From: Dryas octopetala
Lineage: Eukaryota > Streptophyta > Magnoliopsida > Rosales > Rosaceae
Assembly: GCA_963921425.1 (NCBI GenBank)
Contig: OY992836.1
Location: 7,393,825 to 7,457,824, forward strand
Length of the DNA stretch: 64,000 bases
Direction of reading: 5' to 3'
Part shown: piece after piece, positions 56,506-64,000 of the stretch
How positions within the stretch are numbered: position 1 is the first letter of the stretch
Layout of the letters: the number at the start of each line of letters is the position of its first letter
Translations under genes and position numbers: made by a program
Notes under the pieces: model-generated
Told to the model about the DNA's origin: nothing
Databases searched by the model: none
What the model saw: only the letters and a program-made list of their open reading frames with translations

Positions 56506-57404
56506 TTATGAGAAATAGCCATGTTCGGCTAACCCATTGAAAGATTTCTCCAACTGTAACAGAACAGCTTCTTCTGTCACAAGCCAGTTCCCATCGATGG
56601 ACTTTCCTTGATTAAAATGTTGGCAACAGCTCTGGAAAAGGAGGACAGATTTACATTGGATTGTTTCTAAATAAAATTGAAGGGGTCACTTACCACTTAC
56701 TGAAGAACATGGCTATGAACAAATTCAAAGGCCTTAATATTCAGACCAAATAGCAGAGAGTTGACTTACCTTGGAACAAGTATATACCATAAGTGTCATC
56801 CAATTCCAGTTCTCCAGCAACTGTATTTGACACTCATCAGCTGCCCCTTGTAGATAATATAATAAAGGGGGCATTAGCTGCATTTCATAGTGCCTTGATC
56901 CACCACACAGCCTACATGTTCCAGGGTCTCCTTCGGCTGGTGTAGCCAGGAGTGGTTTTCCACCATATGAATATCTGAGTACAGAAGATATGATAACAGA
57001 TGAGAAAGGAAAATGGGGAGGTTGAAAAACAGATATAATGCACCAATTCTAACAATGATAATGTTGGACCAATTTCGGAAAACATAAGAAAAATAAATAT
57101 AATAGAATCCTCAGACACAACTTATTTCCACACACCCCCCTATGCAAAGTTCCTAAAGGTGTTTCATCCTTATGATTTATTTCATGATGCTTGTACTCCC
57201 ATGTCTTATTCTCACAAAATCATTAATTTTGCAAGAAGATGAAAAAATGGTGATATTTATTATAATTCCATGAAAAATGGGTGTGAAAGACCATATAACC
57301 CTCATTTTCTTCATGTTTCATCTCCATCAACTTCGCTCCTCAACCAAACCTATACTGTAAAACCATCATATGGCCCCTGGTTTGATTTGTAAATAGTTTT
57401 GTTT

Positions 57405-57492
<88 letters not shown>

Positions 57493-59451
57493 GCAGAAAG
57501 CTGACAAAAATAGGGTAAAAAATAGTATGTTACAAATTCAATTTGTTATATTAGTGAAATAGCCAAGTTTAGCAAACCACAAGGGTGTAAGTGTTGTAAA
57601 ATGAACCACAGGTATGAACCATAATTTGGGGTCTAACTACATGCGCTTCCATAATTCCCCTAATTCCACTACTTGATCCTAAGTTCAATACCTGAAACAT
57701 TGTTCTGGATATGCGTCCAATCGTTTCTTGAACTTAAGGTATGTCCTGTCAGCAGTCAAAGCTTTATCATATTCATAAGCTTCCTCTGCCCATGTTTCAT
57801 CTTGTACATGATCATCATCAACATTTCCGTTCTTTGTAATGGAAAGGGATGAGTAGTTCGAACATATAGAAGTAAGATCCTTTGAGGATGGCTCTTCTTG
57901 AGTGTATATATAAAAACAAGGCACCACTGCAACAAGTACATAAAACAAGTTCAGAAAAACTGTGAAAAAAAACCCAGATGCCATAGTTTTCATCCAAAAA
58001 TGTAAAAGAGTTGGGAACACAGGTTACTACACCTTGAAGATAGCCCCAACCCCCAGCCAAAAACAAAAGAAAGAAAAAGAAAATGGAATGAGAAATTTAT
58101 GCCACAAAAAATAAATATGCAAAGTAACCATGTCGTACACACACAAACATGGCTTTTCAAGCAAATAAGAACATTAAACTAATGGTTAAATCTATGAAGA
58201 AATGATTCTTACAGCTCTTTTCCACATAAAATAACAAGGGAAACATGCTATAATAATTTCCAGTAACCAAATTTTGATTACTTTTACCTTTTTCTTTAAA
58301 ATGAAAAGGAGAATTAAAGACATTCTCCATCTCATATTTATTTAATGATAAGTTTCACTCTCCCACATATTTATATTTGTAGCCTATCCTATCCTTTCCA
58401 CTTTGTGCAATCTCCTATGTCACCTTTTACATTGGACAACCAAGAAGAGTCTGAACTTAAAGCAACCATGAAGTGGCATGTACATGGTACAAAGGAGATG
58501 AGGGCCATGAGGTGGAGGCCAAAGAAACGCATACAATTAATAAAAGTTTTAAAACCAAGTAAAGGGAAGATAAGCTGAGATTCATTCTTCTAAAAGGCAT
58601 CCGTACCAGGTGTGTTAACATCTACCACTTTATCCAACTGACTTGAAGGCGACGGCTTTGTAAAAGTCTTACAATGATCATTGCTCTGTGGTTTCTTGGC
58701 ATGAGAAGCCAAGTTCGCAGCATCATTAAGTGCTTTACCCAACTCCTCCAGATCTATATCTTCATCATTTTCATCATCCAAATCCTCCCACCAGCTGGTG
58801 TTTGAAACTGATACTGATGAAGTTGAAGGGACCACTTCTTGAGAAGTGGTATTTGATTCCTCCACATTGTCTGATTTTTGAACACGAAGAGCTCGCCAGC
58901 TGCATGTCATGATTTATAATCGTGAGTATCAAAGTTAAATTTTGCACCAACATTTTGTATTCCATTGTTTTAATATTAAAACAGATCATGAAAAAGACCT
59001 AAGAGGAGTGCTCCCACATTTTGGCATTAGACAACCAAAAATAAAAAGGACACGCTCTTCAATGTTTACGTGTTTACTTGAAATTGGGGCATAAACCTGG
59101 AAAATTAAGTAGTGCCTGTTAATTTCAAATGATATGTACTCAACAAATTATAAATTTATCAGTTTCTAGAAAGTAAAACCTGCGAAACAAGACTTAGTTT
59201 ACTTCCACATGCACTACACTCAAGCAGATTAGGTGGCACAGATTCTTCAGGCAGAGGCCAGTCCTGTTACAAAGAAAGTAAAATGGGATCAAAAACTCAA
59301 AATCAGTATATCCTCGAACAAAACATGATATAGCTATCAGCTGCAACTGCTCACTCACAGGTAGTCCACCAATTTTTGTTGTATAATGATCAAATGATTC
59401 ACGATAATCATCAGCCCATGGTCCTGGCATGCCTAGTAGGACTTCAGCCAT
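56506..59451 (-). CDS. Programmed cell death 2-like protein (PDCD2/TSR4 family)
   Basis: Exons 59451-59359, 59263-59180, 59096-58999, 58899-58607, 57926-57692, 56974-56770 and 56631-56506 join in frame to 377 residues. Family members are cytosolic or nuclear chaperones linked to 40S ribosomal protein uS5 and ribosome assembly. The start [20 protein letters not shown] and [14 protein letters not shown] are typical. CSACGSKL and [20 protein letters not shown] hold the N-terminal zinc-type cysteines. A long acidic linker ([20 protein letters not shown]) follows. The C-terminal PDCD2_C domain has [40 protein letters not shown] and [16 protein letters not shown]. Intron 5 contains an 82-bp GA microsatellite. 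No break was found. Arabidopsis At5g64830-like proteins appear closest. Confidence 0.94.
57406..57488. repeat. (AG)41 microsatellite in PDCD2-like intron 5
   Basis: A perfect AG run of about 82 bp, the longest simple repeat in the window. Confidence 0.98.
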
Positions 59452-60909
59452 CACCCAAGATACTAGAACCAAAAACAGGAACAGTAAACATGGTAGGTGA
59501 AACAATGTAAACCAAGAGCTAAACACTCAAATTCCATCATATTCAGCTAAAGAAGGAAAAACATGTAAATAACAATAAGGTGGGCAGATAACATATGATA
59601 GTATAAATGATAATTAAAAGGTTTTAAGTTGTAAAGCTGAACTTAAATATTTTCTTTGAGAAGCAAAGCAATATAAAAGAATAAGCTTGTGCATCATACG
59701 CTTCATAGCACTCCAGTTTTCCTTCCCATTTCTGATGAAATGTTGGAAAAACAAAACATTTTGCATTTTCCAGTCATCCATGACCTTTATAAAAACATAA
59801 ACATCCACTCAACTGAGTCTGATATGGCTCTTGGAATAGTTTATCACCACTTAAGTAACCAAAATAAAAACAAAAACATAATCTTTTAAACCAAAAAAAA
59901 AGGAATTATGAAGTTCTTTTTCCATGGTTTTCTCAGCAACCAAACAAGGGGCATAACTAATGTTTACTACATAGAAGCCGCATAACCAAAGATAATATGT
60001 AAATGAACAAGGAATAAAAAAAACTGTAAAATAATGAACAACTCTTTAAATTGAAAAGTTGTGATCCCACCAAGTAATTCTTGTAAATTACATGCCGCTC
60101 GAACCCTTAACCTGGATATATCTCCAATTATTTCAAATGGGTAACATACGAATTCAAAATGGCATTTTCAGTTTGCTTCAATAAAAAGAAAAGAAAATAG
60201 CTGTACCTTGAAATTGAGATTTTATGATGAACTATATAACAGTTAACAAACAAAAGTGAGCCCAGAAATTATGCTCTTGATAAGGAAAAAAAAAAACAGA
60301 GAAAAAGGATATTAAGAGTAGTGGAAGTTTAAATTACCAACGAAAACTTACCCAGTTGCCCACTAAAGCTTTCAGTAAACAGCAGCGCGCTTTGCTAAGA
60401 GGTTTCTACACATAACCTGCAAGGCTGCAACCTAGTACTGCTTTAGTTTAAGATTAGGCTTTAGGACGATAGAAGCATTTTTTTTTTCTTTATTAGGCCG
60501 GAGGGATTCGAATTTTAGACAAATTCAAATCAACTCATTGTCTCAGCCACCCTCATCACTTAAGAACTTAAATACAGTGGCCAGAAAAACAAAAGAGCTT
60601 AAATACAGTTTTTTTTTTTTTTCCAAATAAAAATCAAGAAAGCTACACCGAAAAAAAAAAAACTACAGTAACAAAAAGCTACACTGTTCCCTCATCACTG
60701 TAGCTTTTTTTTTTTTGTTCACCGAAAAAAAGCTATAATAATAACAAAATTAAATTTTATATGAAAGGTATTAATGTATTATGGATATTTTACATGAAAA
60801 AGAGTTAAGAAAATGTAAGGAGGAGGATCAAAAAAGCTTATTTGATATAGGGTAACTTAATTCAATAACTCATTTAATACGGGAACAGGCAGGTAAGTTG
60901 ACTTTCGGG
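59452..60909. other. Upstream region of the PDCD2-like gene
   Basis: Likely holds the promoter and a spliced leader of the PDCD2-like gene; the purine-poor block at 60360-60480 could be its first untranslated exon. T and A runs at 60608-60724. No other gene. Confidence 0.4.
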
Positions 60910-61912
60910 CATTTCAGTAGGGGTGGGCATAATAACTGGCGTACCAAAAGACCGAACCAAACCAACTGAATAAAAACTAAAAATACACTGAGTTGACCAA
61001 AAAAGTCAACACTGTAAAGAAAATCGAACCAAACCGTATATGAACGGTTCTGGTTTCGGTTTCATGCTCACTTTGCCCGAACCGCACCATGTAATTTTAA
61101 AAAAATATAATTATATATTTTTATGCACGTTTTATATATTTTTGTACACATTTTTATACACATTTTTTACATTTTTATTTTAGACCCTAAAATATATTTT
61201 ATATAACCCTATGAGTTTAATATTCTATATATAATAATGTTTTAGTATATAATTTTAGTTATATCTTATATAATAAAATTAGTATATTCTATTTCTATAT
61301 ACTCTATAGTCTATAGTCTATATAATAATGTTTTATGTATATAGAGTTATATATAAACTTAGTATATAACTATATAGTTAGTAATTGTATATAGTTAGTA
61401 ACTTAGTATAATTAGTTATATATAACTATATAAGTAATTTATAGTTATAGTAGTATACTAGTATATACTATAGTAGTATATAGTTATATATATATTATAC
61501 TCATTACTCTATAGCTAGTAGTTATATATAATCTTTATATAGTTATAATTTATAACTTAAGCAGGTTGTATTTATTTCAAAATTTTAAGTACTAAGCAGG
61601 TTAAGCAAAGTTCAAAGGTGTATTTATATTTATATTTGTTTAATTGATAGAATGGTAGTTCAAAAACCCAATTGTGTAGTCAAAAAGTTCAAAAACCAAA
61701 TGTGAGTACTAACAAAATAATTGGGTTTAGGCCCAAAACCGTGCATGTTGCACCGAACCAAACCGTCCCTACAATGGTCTGGTTTGGTTTGCTTTTTTTC
61801 CACTTTGTCCGGTTCACAGCACCGAACCGCAACGAGAGAATACTTCTGGCGCGGTGCATAGTTCTCGGGGTGAACTGAGCCGAACCGCACCGTGCCCACC
61901 CCTACATTTCAG
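60910..61912. mobile_element. Non-autonomous hAT-like element, 987 bp, with 8-bp target duplication
   Basis: The element is 60918-61904, with ends TAGGGGTGGGCATAATAACT and CCGTGCCCACCCCTA. Perfect CATTTCAG flanks lie at 60910-60917 and 61905-61912. Subterminal ACCGAACCAAACC motifs resemble those of 23499-24117. The interior is extremely AT-rich with TATATAGTTA repeats. Confidence 0.9.
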
Positions 61913-62043
61913 GTAAATTTGTGAATGGACTAAATAGATTTTGGGTATAAGCGACAAAAATTTGTTATTATTACTTTGACTAAGGTAACAATATACCAAA
62001 TTAGAACAAAATAAAAGTTTGGATATCTAACTTAGACAAATAG

Positions 62044-62425
62044 TTATTTTGAGAGTTATTTACACTTACGCCTCTGAGATTTATCGTCTTTTCATATACA
62101 TCTCTAAAGTTTTAAAAATTACATATACATCCTTTGAGATTTCAAAACTGTTGCACATAATATAACCTCATTCCCCTTAATGCATTGACTCATCCACTCA
62201 CTCTTCCTCTTTCCTTTGAAACGTTCACACCATCTCTTTGCACTCCTCCAACATTCTTATTTGGACACCTCTTCTTATTATGACCTAATATTTTCTCTTG
62301 TAGGAGGTTATGTGCAACCGTTTTGAAACTTTAGGAGTGTATGTATAATTTTTGAAACCTCAGGGGATGTATGTGAAAAGACGATAAACCTCAGAGAGTG
62401 TAAGTGTAAATAACTCTTATTTTGA
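62044..62425. mobile_element. Mutator-like MITE, 364 bp, with 9-bp target duplication
   Basis: The element is 62053-62416, ends GAGTTATTTACACTTACG and GTAAGTGTAAATAACTC. Perfect TTATTTTGA flanks lie at 62044-62052 and 62417-62425. It belongs to the same family as 5339-5643, sharing ATGCATTGACTC, CATTCTTATTTGGACACCTC and TTATGTGCAAC in the opposite orientation. Confidence 0.9.
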
Positions 62426-64000
62426 CTTAGCATTACACTATCATATCAATTAGTTATTTAGTTATTAACTTTAGTTTAATTGTAATTCTCTGATTGATTC
62501 TTGAAGATTTTAGATTTTATTTGGCTTAATCAGAGCCAATTTTAGGGCTTTTTAGTGTTTCTTCGTAAATATAGTTGTACTTGTGATTTGATATCTACTT
62601 TGTACTTGTGGAAAACATGTTTATAGACTTTTATAATTTTTTTCTTCGTGTACAAAGAAGCCCATTTTAGATTTTCTTCCTAGGCCTTTAAAAAGTCAAG
62701 ACCGGTTGTAATAATCTGAACTAATAAATACCTATACAATACTACAGAGTCTTACAAATTAGACGATCCCACTTTACATCAAAACAATTTAAAAGCATGT
62801 GACAATTGTAATTTCATTTTTATGCACATTCTAGTATAAGAAATTATCTAAGCTCATAAATTGGATTTACGAGCAAAAATATCCAAAATGCCCTTATGCG
62901 TATTTTATGTTTCCCTATACATGTTGTTAAAACACTATTTTGACTATGTGCTTATTTATATATAAATTTATGTTTTATTTATTTAAAATTGAATTTGTAA
63001 GTGAAATGACAAAAAAACCATTGCTCGTATATTTCATTATTTTTAATTTATACACATAATTGGTGTTTGAGCCTATAAGTATTATTTTTAAGATTAAGTA
63101 TGTCATTTATGAACTAATTTTATTTATTTACATTTTATTTCTAATAATCAAATATTTATATGTGAAAATATCATTTTGCCCTTTGTTGTACAAAACATTC
63201 CATGTGTAACATACATGCAACCAATTTTGGAAAGGAAATATCTAATTTGTGAGATCATCCCGCAAGTTATCAAATTCAGCACATGCATAGATTCATCAAA
63301 TCTGAATTTATTCATTAAAATCACTCACCCACTGGCATCTTAGGCTTCTAGCTAACCATCGTTACATCTCAACTTGGGGGCAAATAAAGTTTCAGTTCAT
63401 TGCACCTATCTTATTGGCCTATAAAAGCATGGCTCATGCGGTCATGCTATACTGATTTCACGGTTCAATTTCGTGCAAAGAACTCACCAAAAACTTATTT
63501 GATCAAAGAGCAAAAGCTAGCCAAACTCTCTCTCTCAATAAGCTTCCATACTTGCACCTTTAAAGTCCGATTTCAATACCAACCATTAAAACTTCTCAAA
63601 TTCACTTCAGAAAGCTTTAGAGTAAGTACTTTAACACTTTTATATCGTTTTTCTGCCTTTTGAACGAATCAAACATGAAGAACATGTATTTTTTCTTAAA
63701 AACTCGTCACTATTGAATTTTACAATATTTAATATTTAAATATTCAATTCTACTTAAAACTAAATATACCACTGTAATCTACACGAAAATTCTTTCAAGT
63801 TAGCTTTTTGAATCACTGAAAAAGGTTAAGAAACGAAGAAGTTATGGCCAAAACAAGTTTTCCAGAATCCGGAGAGTTCATGAGTTTTCCGGTGGCCGGA
63901 AAATTGTGTTCTCACTGTTTTTCACTATTTGATATGTTCTAATGCTTTTCTTTTGTTCTAATATAATTATCTGGCTTATACATGCCTTTCTAATGAGTTT
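62426..64000. other. Gene-free end of window
   Basis: AT-rich. A CTTGGGGGCAA phrase near 63373 resembles a polypurine tract, and GAAGTTATGGCCAAAAC near 63838 resembles LTR-type sequence, but no LTR boundary can be shown here. Confidence 0.35.

Noticed and set aside
63370..63860. LTR-retrotransposon-like phrases (CTTGGGGGCAA; GAAGTTATGGCCAAAAC)
   Set aside because: No TG...CA boundaries, no second LTR and the window ends; too little to call.
1..64000. CRISPR arrays, operons, riboswitches, tRNA or rRNA genes
   Set aside because: The DNA is plant nuclear; none of the repeat arrays has CRISPR spacing, and no cloverleaf or rRNA segment was recognised.

Overview
The window is plant nuclear DNA, most likely from a woody eudicot. 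It is AT-rich and dense in short transposable elements. Its host genes carry many GT-AG introns and give clear plant proteins: phytochromobilin synthase, a chloroplast Rossmann-fold reductase, pseudouridine-5'-phosphate glycosidase, RNA polymerase II subunit 4 and a PDCD2-like protein. Nothing bacterial is present, and I saw no tRNA or rRNA gene.

Layout. 1-21.6 kb is accessory DNA. A unit of about 5.7 kb occurs twice in direct orientation (59-5775 and 15984-21580). Each copy carries exons of an unrecognised small gene behind TATA boxes and TTCnnGAA palindromes, and an antisense wreck of a PICKLE-like CHD3 chromodomain gene. Between the copies lie a broken gene of repeated glutamine/glutamate-rich units (6226-7237), a CACTA transposon with a truncated Tnp2-type transposase (9862-11234) followed by an exon-like fragment of a CRM-domain gene (11317-11446), and a hAT-like element (13496-14644). 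21.9-24.1 kb holds a degraded endogenous caulimovirid fragment and a 619-bp hAT-like element.

24.6-59.5 kb is the genic part: HY2 (+, 24614-30624), a chloroplast Rossmann-fold protein (-, 36108-31499), pseudouridine-5'-phosphate glycosidase (+, 41250-47369), NRPB4 (+, 52177-54610) and a PDCD2-like gene (-, 59451-56506). All five reconstruct as intact frames across their introns. Between and inside them sit MITEs, two more members of the CAAGG hAT-like family (one with a nested Mutator-like foldback element), a LINE remnant and tandem repeats. 59.5-64 kb is intergenic, with one hAT-like and one Mutator-like element.

The five genes have unrelated housekeeping or plastid roles and do not form a pathway. 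HY2 and the Rossmann-fold gene both look plastid-targeted and are convergent neighbours. Coordinates of splice sites and element ends were read by eye; family assignments rest on motif recognition, not on a database search.
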